NCBI GenBank assembly: GCA_003151495.1
Contig: PLXR01000147.1
Location: 24,444 to 88,443 of the forward strand
Direction: 5' to 3'
DNA: 64,000 bases
Source: Opitutaceae bacterium
GTDB taxonomy: Bacteria > Verrucomicrobiota > Verrucomicrobiia > Opitutales > Opitutaceae
Shown here: positions 32,844-41,812 of the stretch, piece after piece
Layout of the letters: every line of letters starts with the position of its first letter
Position numbering within the stretch: position 1 is the stretch's first letter
Notes under the pieces: generated by a model
The model's input: the letters and a program-made list of their open reading frames with translations, nothing else
Told to the model about the DNA's origin: nothing
The model's database searches: none
Position numbers and translations under genes: made by a program

Positions 32844-35396
32844 TTGAACCAGGAGTATCAAACCACGGCGCCTCGTAATGCGCTGATCGCGAGCAGGGCG
32901 ATAGCCATAGGCATCTTCGTGCTTGCCGTTGTTGTGCTCGCAGACTGGGGATCAGGGACCCCCCTTCACAGGATTTCGGTGATGCCGAGTCATGTCGCGA
33001 TGAACGCGAATACCGCTGTGGGATTGGCACTGGCCTCCATCGCGCTGTGCCTGCTGACCCTGCCCGCAACACGCGCATGGAGAAACCGACTCGCGCTAGG
33101 CTGCTCGCTCCTTGTGGCCGCTCTTGGAACTGCGACGCTCGCAGAGTATCTCCTGAGGACGGACCTTGGCATCGACAACCTGCTGGGCATCGGGCCAAGC
33201 GTGGAGTTCAACACGACCACCCCTGGGCGGACGGCCCCGGAGACCGCGCTCAACCTTGCGCTCATCGGGATCGCTCTCTGCGGCATGCGGCGGCCGCGCT
33301 TCCTGCTTGGCTCCCAGAGCCTAACCGTCCTGGTCGCGATGCTGGGCCTCTTCAATATTGTGGGATTCGTCTATGGCGCGGTCGCGTTCTACAAGCTCGA
33401 TCACAAGTCGTCGATCGGGATCTCCACCGCCATGGCATTCGTGGTCCTGGGAGCGGGCATGCTGCTGGCTCGGCCCGAGAATGGCCTAATTCGGTCGATC
33501 ACCAGCAGGCTGCCAGGGGGCGTGGTAATGCGGCGGATGCTGCTGGCCGCGCTCATCCTTCCCCTGGCGCTCGGCTGGCTCGAGCTGGTCGGCGAGCGCG
33601 AGGGCCTCTACAGTCACGCCCACGGCTCGGGGATCACCGGGGTTATCGGAAGTCTCGCGCTGGTAATCATCATCTGGAGGACTGCGAGGATCCTCGACAG
33701 GACCGGACGGGGCACACAGCAGCTCCAATCGGACCTGCGCGCCTCCAACGAGCTCCTGAAGCAGAGCGTCCGCGAGCGCACGGTGCTGCTCGCAACCGCC
33801 AATCGATCGTTGAACCGGGGCATCACGGAACGCGATAGGCTCGAGGCGCTTCTTCACCTGCAGGCATCCGCGCTGGAGTCCGCGGCCAATTCCATAGTCA
33901 TCTATGATCGGACCGGGGTGATCGAATGGGTCAATCCTGCTTACAGCACCCTCACCGGTTACAACGCCTCGGAGGCTTTGGGATGCAACCCGCGCGACTC
34001 GAAGATTTCCGGCCAGCACGACGAGTCGTTCGACAAGACCATGTGGACGACGGTACTGTCCGGCAAAGTCTGGCGCGGGGAGGTCGTCAACAAGCGGAAG
34101 GACGGTTCGATCTTCACTGTGCACCAGACGGTCACCCCTGTTCGGGATAAGCACGACGCCATCAGCCACTTCATCTCCATCGAGGAGGACATAACCGAGA
34201 AGAGGAAGCTGGAGGAGGTGGCCCTCAGAACCCAGCGCATCCGGAACCTCGGCATGCTCGCAGCTGGAATCGCGCATGACTTCAACAATGCGCTTTCACC
34301 GATCCTGATGGCTGCCCCCCTCCTGCGTCCTCAGGTCTCCTCTCCAGGAGGCCAGCACATGCTCGACATCGTTGAGCATTGCTCGGAAAGGGGCGCCGCC
34401 CTCGTCCGCCAGATGCTTTCATTCGCACGCGGCTCGCTTGACCAAAAGGTGCAGGTTCGACTGTCCACCGTGCTTGAGGAGGTGATCGACTTGGCCAAGA
34501 CGACATTCCCGAGGTCGATCCGGATTGCGTCCCGGGTCGCCGACGACTTGTTGCCCATGCTGGGCGACCCGACCCAGATCAACCAAGTCTTCATGAACCT
34601 GGTGATAAACGCGCGCGATGCGATCACCGTCGACGGAGAGATTTCGATAACGGCGGAGAACTGCGTCGTCGATGACGCCCTTGCTTCCCGGATCCCGGAT
34701 GCGAAGACGGGCCAGTACCTGGCGATCAGGGTGCGGGACAACGGATCCGGAATACCCCCGGAGATCCTCGCCAGCATATGGGAGCCGTTCTTCACGACAA
34801 AAAGTGAAGGCAGGGGGACTGGCCTCGGCCTCTCCACGGTGCGCGGGATCGTGCGCCAACACGAGGGCTTCCTGTCGGTGGAGACCGTGTCGGGCAACGC
34901 GGCCGACCATGGCACGGCGTTCACCGTCTATTTCCCGGCGTCAGCCGTCTCCGCTCCAAGCGAGAGGCCCTTGTCCGGCGGTGAACCGGAGCGTCGGGGT
35001 GCAGGCGAGCTCATCCTGGTCGTGGATGACGACGATTCGGTCCTTGAGGTCGTTGGCAAGGTCCTGACCCGCCAAGGCTACAGGGTCGTCTCGGGCGCCG
35101 ACGGCGCCGAGGCGATTTCCGTTTTCGCGGCGCGCAGCCAGGAGGTGAGCCTTTTGATCACCGACAGCGATATGCCCATCGTCGGTGGCAAGGCGCTGAT
35201 AGGCGCTTTGCGCAGGATAAGCCCTGACCTTCCAGTCATCATCATGAGCGGTGCGGAGGGCAGGCACCGCGACATCCAGGGAATCCTGTCTGTGTCCTAC
35301 CTGGCCAAGCCGTTTACAGCGTCGACGCTGCTGGCGATCGTGGGCCGCACACTCGACGCAGCCCGGTCTAAGGTCCCGTGGCTTGTGGAAACCTAG
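32844..35396 (+). CDS. Hybrid sensor histidine kinase (membrane sensor-PAS-HisKA-HATPase-REC)
   Basis: 850 residues from TTG 32844; no nearby ATG matches the hydrophobic N-terminus, so the start is uncertain. About seven to eight hydrophobic segments (1-285) form a membrane sensor. A PAS domain follows at about 340-455 (ESAANSIVIYDRTGVIEWVN, KRKDGSIF). The HisKA phosphoacceptor is His478 in GIAHDFNNALSPIL; HATPase boxes are NLVINARDAI, VRDNGSGIPP and GRGTGLGLSTVRG. The C-terminal REC domain begins ILVVDDDDSVLE with phosphoacceptor Asp774 (LLITDSDMP) and has the conserved lysine in YLAKPF. It phosphorylates an unlinked partner or controls itself. It may respond to the same cues as the upstream TIR protein, which is inference. 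Confidence 0.9.
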   Translation: MNQEYQTTAPRNALIASRAIAIGIFVLAVVVLADWGSGTPLHRISVMPSHVAMNANTAVGLALASIALCLLTLPATRAWRNRLALGCSLLVAALGTATLAEYLLRTDLGIDNLLGIGPSVEFNTTTPGRTAPETALNLALIGIALCGMRRPRFLLGSQSLTVLVAMLGLFNIVGFVYGAVAFYKLDHKSSIGISTAMAFVVLGAGMLLARPENGLIRSITSRLPGGVVMRRMLLAALILPLALGWLELVGEREGLYSHAHGSGITGVIGSLALVIIIWRTARILDRTGRGTQQLQSDLRASNELLKQSVRERTVLLATANRSLNRGITERDRLEALLHLQASALESAANSIVIYDRTGVIEWVNPAYSTLTGYNASEALGCNPRDSKISGQHDESFDKTMWTTVLSGKVWRGEVVNKRKDGSIFTVHQTVTPVRDKHDAISHFISIEEDITEKRKLEEVALRTQRIRNLGMLAAGIAHDFNNALSPILMAAPLLRPQVSSPGGQHMLDIVEHCSERGAALVRQMLSFARGSLDQKVQVRLSTVLEEVIDLAKTTFPRSIRIASRVADDLLPMLGDPTQINQVFMNLVINARDAITVDGEISITAENCVVDDALASRIPDAKTGQYLAIRVRDNGSGIPPEILASIWEPFFTTKSEGRGTGLGLSTVRGIVRQHEGFLSVETVSGNAADHGTAFTVYFPASAVSAPSERPLSGGEPERRGAGELILVVDDDDSVLEVVGKVLTRQGYRVVSGADGAEAISVFAARSQEVSLLITDSDMPIVGGKALIGALRRISPDLPVIIMSGAEGRHRDIQGILSVSYLAKPFTASTLLAIVGRTLDAARSKVPWLVET

Positions 35397-35418
35397 GCCG
35401 CCTCGGCCGGCGACGGCG

Positions 35419-35613
35419 CTACTTCACAACCGGCATCTTGATGTCGCCACCGCTCGAAATGATGCCGAATATGTTCAGTAGCCAGAGGACCACGGCTATC
35501 ACGACCACGATGTTGATGATCGACTTGATCGTCGACTGCATCGGGATGTTGTTGATCAGCCAAAGGAGCACTCCGACTATGATGAGCGTTATGACTACGG
35601 TTAGGAGCGGCAT
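35419..35613 (-). CDS. Thivi_2564-family small membrane protein
   Basis: 64 residues from MPLLTVVITLIIVGVLLWLI. Two hydrophobic helices enclose NNIPMQSTIKSIINIVVVIA, which matches the Thivi_2564/DUF-type family in which IPM and K-x-I-x-N-I-V-V are conserved. The family has no known function. It is the last gene of the leftward run after DUF2017-like, clpS and proS, 137 bases downstream, and converges with the histidine kinase gene across 22 bases. Confidence 0.8.
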   Translation of the reverse strand: MPLLTVVITLIIVGVLLWLINNIPMQSTIKSIINIVVVIAVVLWLLNIFGIISSGGDIKMPVVK

Positions 35614-35750
35614 GGGATTCTGGCGGGTTACGTGGGAGCTTATCCCAGACGCACTGTAGCCGAAGGCGCCCGCCACGGGAATGGGGTGTTACCCGAATTC
35701 CATTCCGGTACAGCGCCCGCTGCGCCCGTCGGACGAAGGGCGGCTGCCGC

Positions 35751-36212
35751 CTAGGATCCAATGATGCTCGAATCCAGATGCTGGATGATGAGCTCCTGGA
35801 CGGTCGCAAGGAAGAGGTAGCACATGAAGGCCTTCCTAACCGGCTCCTCCAGCCCGGACATGTCGACATCGCCGGTCTCGAGCTCCTCATCGCTCAGCGC
35901 TTTCAGGCGACGTTCGCGAAGCTGCAGGCGAAACGCGGTGCAGGCGCGAACGATCGGCTCGGCGTTCTTCTCGTCGAACGCCACGACGCCCTCGGTGAAG
36001 AACTGCGCGTCGAAAAGGGACAGGAGCGAGCGCTGGTCCTGGTTCTGGCCCTCCAGCAGCTCGCCGATCCAGGCGCCGCGGAAGTCCTGATCCAGGTCGT
36101 GGAGGGCCTGCGGGGCCGCGAGGGACTTGCTCAGCTCCGAGGAGAGCTCACGGATCACGTCCAGGAGCGGAGCCACCACGGGGAGGCTCAGCTTTACCTC
36201 AACGCGCTTCAT
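35751..36212 (-). CDS. DUF2017-like protein, ClpS neighbour
   Basis: 153 residues, mostly helical, ending in EELIIQHLDSSIIGS. It begins 14 bases inside clpS on the same strand, the same arrangement actinobacteria show for DUF2017 next to clpS. The charged helices (LQLRERRLKALSDEELE) resemble that family. No catalytic motif is visible. The overlap implies translational coupling and a shared role in targeted proteolysis, but the biochemical role of DUF2017 is not known, and my assignment rests mainly on context. Confidence 0.6.
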   Translation of the reverse strand: MKRVEVKLSLPVVAPLLDVIRELSSELSKSLAAPQALHDLDQDFRGAWIGELLEGQNQDQRSLLSLFDAQFFTEGVVAFDEKNAEPIVRACTAFRLQLRERRLKALSDEELETGDVDMSGLEEPVRKAFMCYLFLATVQELIIQHLDSSIIGS

Positions 36213-36498
36213 CGGGCTCCAGGACCGCGGTCAGGTGCCACTGCTGCAGGGCGAAGACGTGCGCCTCCGCCGTCTCGCGCAGGCCAGTCCATACGACCGA
36301 GCGGCCCAGCTCGTGCACCTCAAGCATGTGCTTCCTAGCCCGCGTCTCGTCAAATCCGAGGACCTTCTTGAAGACCATGACGACGTACGACATCAGATTC
36401 ACGGGATCGTTCAGGACGACCACCCGCCAGGAATCCTCCACCTGCAGCTCCGTCGAAGCCCGGGTCTCAGTGCGAGTGTGGGAACGCGACTCAGGCAC
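36199..36498 (-). CDS. clpS: ClpS adaptor for the ClpAP protease
   Basis: 99 residues. The core NDPVNLMSYVVMVFKK gives the N-degron pocket residues (Asn-Asp near 30, Met near 35), and the C-terminal half has KHMLEVHELGRSVVWTG. It has the shorter, actinobacteria-like ClpS pattern rather than the E. coli form. ClpS delivers substrates with destabilising N-terminal residues to ClpA/ClpC. It lies 27 bases downstream of the proS stop (CDS begins at 36498) and overlaps the DUF2017-like gene. Confidence 0.9.
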   Translation of the reverse strand: MPESRSHTRTETRASTELQVEDSWRVVVLNDPVNLMSYVVMVFKKVLGFDETRARKHMLEVHELGRSVVWTGLRETAEAHVFALQQWHLTAVLEPDEAR

Positions 36499-36524
36499 GA
36501 AGGGGGGGACGGAAGGGTCCCTGC

Positions 36525-38282
36525 TCAGGCTTTCTCCCTGACGACCGCTTCCACGGTGGCTTCCGATTCATTGAGCGCGATCTTGAGCGATTCCTTGGCG
36601 CCACGCCACTTCAATTCGACGACTCCTTCCTTGATCCCCCGGCCCCCCACCGTGATCCGCAGGGGGATGCCGATCAGGTCGGCGTCCTTGAACTTGACCC
36701 CGGGCCTCTCGGCCCGGTCGTCGACCAGCACGTCCGCGCCGCCACGGCCGGCCGCCGCGGCCAGCCTTGCGGCGATGAGCGTGGCCTCCGTGTCCTGGGG
36801 ATCCAGGAGGCACACGAGGACCTGGAAGGGCGCGATGGCCCACGGCCAGATGATCCCGTCCGCGTCGTGGCTCTGCTCGATCACGGCCTGCAGCGTGCGG
36901 CTGATCCCGATGCCGTAGCACCCCATGATGAAGAGATGGCGCTCCTTCTTGTCGTCGGTGTACCCGGCGTCGATCCGCTCCGAGTACTTTGTGCCAAGCT
37001 TGAAGATGTGGCCGACCTCGATCCCCCTCTTGACCATAAGGGGCCTGCCGCCCAGGGGGTCGGGCTCGCCCGCCTTCACACGGCGGAAGTCCCCGAACTT
37101 CGTGACCTCGAGGTCGCGCGCGACGTTCACGTTTCGGATGTGGAACCCGTCCCGGTTGGCGCCGGTGGTCCCGTTGCCGACGAGCCGTATGGCGTGGTCG
37201 GCGAAGATCCCTGCGAGCTTCGGAAGGTCCCTGATCGTCCCCCTCACTGTTCCCAGGCTCCCGGGCTTCGCCCCCATGACGGGCTCGATCTCCTCCGGTG
37301 TCGCGGGCCTGACGAGGTTGAACCCGAGCGAGCCGAGCTTCGCCTCCTCGAGCTCGTCGCATCCGCGGAGCACCACGGCGAACGGACGGCCGTCGCCCAT
37401 CATCACGAGGGTCTTGAACTGGCCGTCGGCCGGCACGCCGTACGGAGGCGCCTCGAGTGCCGCGATCGTGACGATGCCCGGGGTCGGGAATTCCTCAAGC
37501 GCGCCCAGGGGCGCCGTGTCGGCGAGTCCCTCGGGGACAAGGGCGCTCCGCGCCTTCTCCCGGTTCGCAGCGTAGCCGCTCTCCTCGTTGTAGTAGAGGT
37601 CGTTGTCGCCCACATCGGCGGGCACCATGAACTCGTGGGAGAAACTCCCCCCCATGACGCCCGTGTCGGCCTCCACCGAGATCGCCTGCGTTCCTATCCG
37701 CTTGAAGAACGCCTCGTAGGCGCCCTTCATCGCCAGGTAGCTGCGGACGGCGCCCTCGTCGTCGGCGTCGAAGGAATAGGCGTCCATCATCACGAACTCC
37801 CTCGCCCTCATCAGGCCGTAGCGCGGGCGGATCTCATTGCGGAACTTGGTCCCGATCTGGAAGAAGCTCTTGGGCAGGTCCCGGTAGCTCGTGATCTCCG
37901 ACTTGATCAGCGGCGTGATGACCTCCTCGTGCGTGGGCCCCAGGACGAATTCGGGCTCCCTGGGCCCCCGCTTGCCGTCGCCCGCGCTGTCGGCCCTGAA
38001 CATTATCTCGCGGACCGGTCCCCAGCGCGGGCCGTCGGCCCATAACTCGGCCGGGTGGATGTGCGGCATCGACAGCTCTATGGCCCCCGCGCGCTCCATC
38101 TCCTCGCGGCAGATGCGGGAGATCTTCTGCATCACGCGGTGCCCCAGCGGAAGGTAGGTGTAGAGGCCGCCGCCCAGCTTGCGGACGAGCCCGGCCCGAA
38201 TCAGCAGCCGGTGCGACGCGATCTCCGCATCGGACGGACTTTCCTTCAGCGTGGGTATAAAGTAGCGCGACCAGAATTTCAT
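36525..38282 (-). CDS. proS: Prolyl-tRNA synthetase
   Basis: 585 residues from MKFWSRYFIPTLKESP, aligning with the bacterial ProS N-terminus (STLKE-type). The longer frame to 38360 is not homologous. Class II motifs are present: LGPTHEEVITPLIKSEI (motif 2 context), RNEIRPRYGLMRAREFVMMDAYSF and GCYGIGISRTLQAVIEQ (motif 3). An editing (INS) domain lies in the central part (VMMGDGRPFAVVLRG). It charges proline in the cytosol. I see no purine-rich Shine-Dalgarno sequence on the minus strand before the start. Confidence 0.95.
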   Translation of the reverse strand: MKFWSRYFIPTLKESPSDAEIASHRLLIRAGLVRKLGGGLYTYLPLGHRVMQKISRICREEMERAGAIELSMPHIHPAELWADGPRWGPVREIMFRADSAGDGKRGPREPEFVLGPTHEEVITPLIKSEITSYRDLPKSFFQIGTKFRNEIRPRYGLMRAREFVMMDAYSFDADDEGAVRSYLAMKGAYEAFFKRIGTQAISVEADTGVMGGSFSHEFMVPADVGDNDLYYNEESGYAANREKARSALVPEGLADTAPLGALEEFPTPGIVTIAALEAPPYGVPADGQFKTLVMMGDGRPFAVVLRGCDELEEAKLGSLGFNLVRPATPEEIEPVMGAKPGSLGTVRGTIRDLPKLAGIFADHAIRLVGNGTTGANRDGFHIRNVNVARDLEVTKFGDFRRVKAGEPDPLGGRPLMVKRGIEVGHIFKLGTKYSERIDAGYTDDKKERHLFIMGCYGIGISRTLQAVIEQSHDADGIIWPWAIAPFQVLVCLLDPQDTEATLIAARLAAAAGRGGADVLVDDRAERPGVKFKDADLIGIPLRITVGGRGIKEGVVELKWRGAKESLKIALNESEATVEAVVREKA

Positions 38283-38302
38283 TAGGGCCAGACAGCCAAG
38301 AA

Positions 38303-38345
38303 AGGAGGGGCCCGATTGGCAACACGCGAAAACGTTTGTTGCCAA
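38303..38345. promoter_or_regulatory. Strong ribosome binding site and 9-base inverted repeat at the leader ORF
   Basis: AAGGAGGGG (38302-38310) is an excellent plus-strand Shine-Dalgarno sequence, six bases upstream of TTG 38316. TTGGCAACA (38316-38324) and TGTTGCCAA (38337-38345) are perfect 9-base arms around a 12-base spacer beginning at that start codon. The arms could form an mRNA hairpin that hides the leader start, or a DNA operator between divergent proS and the anchored protein. Confidence 0.5.
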
Positions 38346-38381
38346 CTGCCCGCCGCGCAATTGGCCTACCTGACCCTATGA
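38316..38381 (+). CDS. Possible translationally coupled leader ORF (21 residues)
   Basis: TTG 38316 follows a near-perfect Shine-Dalgarno sequence and opens a frame MATRENVCCQLPAAQLAYLTL that ends at TGA 38379-38381. This stop overlaps the ATG of the next gene (38378) in an ATGA arrangement, so reading through the leader should deliver ribosomes to that start. The first ten codons are covered by a 9-base inverted repeat. It has two adjacent cysteines but no repeated codon typical of amino-acid attenuators. I treat it as a regulatory leader candidate; chance is not excluded. Confidence 0.35.
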   Translation: MATRENVCCQLPAAQLAYLTL

Positions 38382-38989
38382 CAGCCGCCCGAAAGGACCG
38401 CAAACCGTGGCCGATGAGGTGGATCGTCGTCGCCATCCTGGTGTTCATCCCGGTCTACACCTACCTCACCCTGCACTTCCGCCGGCCCGGGCCCGCCTTC
38501 CGGCCCTACCAGGACATGCGCGACAGGGCCGACGTGATCCGGCTCCTGAAGGCCGGCTATCACCGCGTGTCGATAGACGCCAGCCGGCCCGCCGAGGCGA
38601 TCCCCCCCACTGGGCTGGCGACGGTGCCCGCGCCGGGCGGCCTGCCCGAGGAGCTGAGGAAGACGCTGATCGAGACTCCCCTCCTGCCCCTCGAGATCAA
38701 CTCGGTGTCGGCAGCGCCGACGGCCGTGTCGGGGATCGACTACCCGATAGGCCTCACCTACACGATCCCGGACAACAAACGGCAGCTGTCGGGCGCCCAT
38801 CTCTACGAGCGCGAGGGTGACATCGTGATCGTCGCCGACTTCGAGCGCCTGGACGCGGGACTTCTCGCCCGCACCCGCGACGGGGAGGCCCTCCTCGAGG
38901 TCCCACCGGGCAGCCTGAAGCCCGGCAAGTACCGTGTGCTTCTGGTCGGCGAGCGGGCCTCGCGCTCTTGGAACCTCACGGTGAAGTAA
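38378..38989 (+). CDS. Single-pass anchored protein of unknown function
   Basis: 203 residues. A short cytoplasmic N-terminus (MTAARKDRKPWPM) leads to a membrane helix (RWIVVAILVFIPVYTYLTLHF), and the rest is a periplasmic soluble domain with two beta-rich blocks (LTYTIPDNKRQLSGA; GDIVIVADFERL). I do not recognise the family. The ATG overlaps the stop of the putative leader ORF, and the gene is divergent from proS. An upstream in-frame TTG at 38336 is an alternative start but lies far from the Shine-Dalgarno sequence. Confidence 0.65.
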   Translation: MTAARKDRKPWPMRWIVVAILVFIPVYTYLTLHFRRPGPAFRPYQDMRDRADVIRLLKAGYHRVSIDASRPAEAIPPTGLATVPAPGGLPEELRKTLIETPLLPLEINSVSAAPTAVSGIDYPIGLTYTIPDNKRQLSGAHLYEREGDIVIVADFERLDAGLLARTRDGEALLEVPPGSLKPGKYRVLLVGERASRSWNLTVK

Positions 38990-39288
38990 GCCGGCCACCG
39001 AGTGCCCGGAGGCGCGGTCCCGAGGTGTAGGGAATTCGGGGTTATCGGTCCCATTTTCGGGACGGACGCGTCTCGCTATTGGTCAGGATCCGGCGCAATT
39101 GCGTGCGCCCGGGATTTTCTAGTGCCTGATGATCAGGTACAAGCATACTCGCTTCGGCATGGCATGCTTTGTGCCAAATGAGGGGATGGTGCACAGCCTC
39201 GCTCATCCCCGCCTGCAAGCAGACCCCCTCGGCGCGCCCCGCAGGTTCGCCGGCCTTCATTTCGCGGAATCCTGACCCAAGTTTCGCC
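38990..39288. other. 299-base intergenic region upstream of the ADOP permease
   Basis: No supported gene. Two short hairpin candidates are visible: GTCCC with GGGAC around 39050-39065 (loop ATTTTC) and CCTGA with TCAGG around 39125-39138 (three-base loop). The latter could be an operator for the following permease. The stretch is less GC-rich than its neighbours. Nothing else is recognisable. Confidence 0.4.
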
Positions 39289-41727
39289 ATGCTCATCGAA
39301 TCCTTCCTTCAAGACCTCCGTGTCGGGCTGCGGATGCTCGTGTCCAAGCCCGCCTTCAGCCTCGTCGCGGCGGCGTCCCTGGCGCTCGGCATCGGGCTGG
39401 TCGCCACGCAGTTCAGCCTGATAGACGGCGTGCTGCTTCGCGGGCTGCCGATCGCCGGCGCCGAGCGCCTGATGCACATTGCGCACGCCGACCCGCAGCA
39501 GGGCGGATCGGGCCCCTGGCAGGCGGTTCCCTACCGCGACTTCCTCGCGCTGAGGGAGCGGCAGACCGGATTCGAGTCCCTGGCCGGGGTCAATGAGATC
39601 AGCCTCAACCTAAGCGGCCGGGGCCGCCTCCCCTCGAACCACCTCGGGGCGTTCTGCAGCGCGAACCTGCTAGACGTGCTCGGCATCCAGCCGATGCTTG
39701 GCCGCTGGTTCAGCGCGCAGGAGGATGAGCCCGGCCGGCCGCTCATGATCGTCCTCTCCCACGCGGTCTGGCAGGCGGAGTTTGGCTCGGACCCGGGCGC
39801 TCTCGGCCAGGCAATCAGCATCAACGGGGAGTCCGGCACCGTGATCGGCGTGATGCCCCCGCATTTCGCGTTCCCGGTCGCTCAGGAGCTCTGGACGAAT
39901 CTCCGGGCGGCGCCCGGGGACCCGCGCCTGCGGCTGGTCGACCGGGTGGAGATGGTCGGCAAGCTGAAGCCCGGAGTATCCCTCAACCAGGCCCGGGCGC
40001 AGCTCGACCTCGTGGCGGCCGACCTCGCGAAGGTGTGGCCCGAGACCAACAAGGGTTTCGACCGGATGAGCGTGCAGAAGTTTGTCTTCGCCTACGCGGG
40101 GGGCGGCACCGAGTCCCTGCTCTACCTCATGCTTGCGATGACCGTCTTCATCCTGGCGCTCGCCTGCGTGAACGTCGCAAGCATGCTCCTTGGCAGGGCC
40201 TCCCAGCGGACGCGGGAGCTCGCCGTCCGGTCCGCCGTCGGGGCGGCCCGTGGCCGGCTGGTCCGGCAGCTCCTCGCCGAGGCCCTGCTCATTGCCGGGA
40301 TCGGGTCGGTGGGCGGAATCCTGATCACCCAGGAGGGAGTCAGCCTGCTGCAGACCTATCTGGTCGAGAGGATCACGGTGCCCAGCTGGTTCAACTTCCG
40401 GGTCGACCACCGGGTGGTCGCCATCGCCGCCCTCACCACCTTCGCCGCGGGATTCCTCGCCGGGATCGTGCCGGCGCTCAAGGCCTCCCACATAGACCTC
40501 AACACGGCGCTTAAGGACGACTCGCGGACCGCTGCCGGAGCAGGCGGGAAGCTGGCCCGCTGGCTGGTGGGGGCCCAGATCGCCTTCTCGACGATGCTGC
40601 TCGTTGCCGCGGGGGTCCTGGCCCTGACCATCTTCAACACCCGCAGCGCCAACCTGCGCTATGACCCGGACCACCTCCTCACGGGCCGGATCGAGGTCCA
40701 GGAGGGCACCCAGCCCACCCAGGAGGCGCGGGCCCTCTTCTACCGCAAGCTGATCGAGCGCCTCCAGGCCGAGCCCGGCGTTGAGTCCGTGGCTGTCACA
40801 AGCCGCAATTTCATCGGCTCGGGGGTCGCCACCCAGGTGGCGCCCGAGGGCGCCGTGTTCGCCCACGACAACGACCGTCCGACCGTCTGGCTGGATGTCG
40901 TCTCAACCGACTATTTCAAGCTGATCACGGTGAAGCCCGTCGCGGGACGCCTGTTCGACTCCCGCGAGCTGCACAGCGTGCCCCTCGCCGCGCTCGTGAA
41001 TGAGTCCTTCGCCAGGAAGTTCTGGCCGGGCGCAGACCCCGTCGGCAAGCGATTCCGCAGCAACCAGACCCATGAGGGCTGGGCCACGGTGGTCGGCGTC
41101 GTCCCCGACCTGCAGATGCAGGGACTGTTCGCGGCGCCTGGACGCGACGAGGCGGGCTTCTACCTCTCCGAGGACCAGATGGGATGGGGATGGCTCGACC
41201 TTTTTGTCAGGACGAGGTCCGACCCCCTCACCCTGCTCACCCCGGTCCGGAACGCCATTGCCAGCATCGATCCGGACCAGCCTATCCACTCGGTCGGAAC
41301 CCTGACGAGCCAGACGGCAGAGGCGCTCCGAGGGTTCAACATCGTCGGCATAATGGCCGCCGTGTTCGCCGGAATAACGGTGTTCCTCGGGGCGCTCGGC
41401 GTCTACGGAGTCACGTCGCAGGCCGTGAGCCGGCGCACGCGCGAATTCGGGACGCGCATGGCGCTCGGCGCGACGATCGGCCAGATCCTGAAGATGGTGC
41501 TGGTCCAGGGCGGCCGGCAGATCGCGGCCGGCGTCGGCGTGGGCCTGGTCGCGGGATTCCTCCTCACCCGGCCCCTTGCGACCCTCTTCGGCTCGGGTAT
41601 GGCCAACAACCCCGCCGTCTACCTGTTCGTCTCCGTCATGATAAGCGTCGTCGGCCTCGTCGCCCTCTGGATACCCGCCCGACGCGCCGCCCGGATCGAT
41701 CCCATGGCCGCCCTGCACTCGGAGTGA
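39289..41727 (+). CDS. MacB/FtsX-type ABC permease of the ADOP (duplicated orphan permease) family
   Basis: 812 residues from MLIESFLQDLRVGLRML. The N-terminal LVSKPAFSLVAAASLALGIG is the ADOP signature: a membrane helix after a conserved Asp-Leu-Arg-x-Gly-Leu-Arg block. Two copies of a periplasmic core domain and FtsX helices follow (first at about 20-430, second at about 460-810), ending in the classic FtsX block SRRTREFGTRMALGAT. No ATPase gene is adjacent, as usual for ADOP members. These act in efflux or lipoprotein-type translocation, with substrate unknown. The frame extends upstream to 39169 without motifs. Confidence 0.85.
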   Translation: MLIESFLQDLRVGLRMLVSKPAFSLVAAASLALGIGLVATQFSLIDGVLLRGLPIAGAERLMHIAHADPQQGGSGPWQAVPYRDFLALRERQTGFESLAGVNEISLNLSGRGRLPSNHLGAFCSANLLDVLGIQPMLGRWFSAQEDEPGRPLMIVLSHAVWQAEFGSDPGALGQAISINGESGTVIGVMPPHFAFPVAQELWTNLRAAPGDPRLRLVDRVEMVGKLKPGVSLNQARAQLDLVAADLAKVWPETNKGFDRMSVQKFVFAYAGGGTESLLYLMLAMTVFILALACVNVASMLLGRASQRTRELAVRSAVGAARGRLVRQLLAEALLIAGIGSVGGILITQEGVSLLQTYLVERITVPSWFNFRVDHRVVAIAALTTFAAGFLAGIVPALKASHIDLNTALKDDSRTAAGAGGKLARWLVGAQIAFSTMLLVAAGVLALTIFNTRSANLRYDPDHLLTGRIEVQEGTQPTQEARALFYRKLIERLQAEPGVESVAVTSRNFIGSGVATQVAPEGAVFAHDNDRPTVWLDVVSTDYFKLITVKPVAGRLFDSRELHSVPLAALVNESFARKFWPGADPVGKRFRSNQTHEGWATVVGVVPDLQMQGLFAAPGRDEAGFYLSEDQMGWGWLDLFVRTRSDPLTLLTPVRNAIASIDPDQPIHSVGTLTSQTAEALRGFNIVGIMAAVFAGITVFLGALGVYGVTSQAVSRRTREFGTRMALGATIGQILKMVLVQGGRQIAAGVGVGLVAGFLLTRPLATLFGSGMANNPAVYLFVSVMISVVGLVALWIPARRAARIDPMAALHSE

Positions 41728-41812
41728 CATCCGGCCGCGGGCGGCGACGAGCCAACCGCCTCAGAGGTCCCTTGACGTGCGGGGCGACTTCCACGAGAAC
41801 GCGAGGCTGCCC

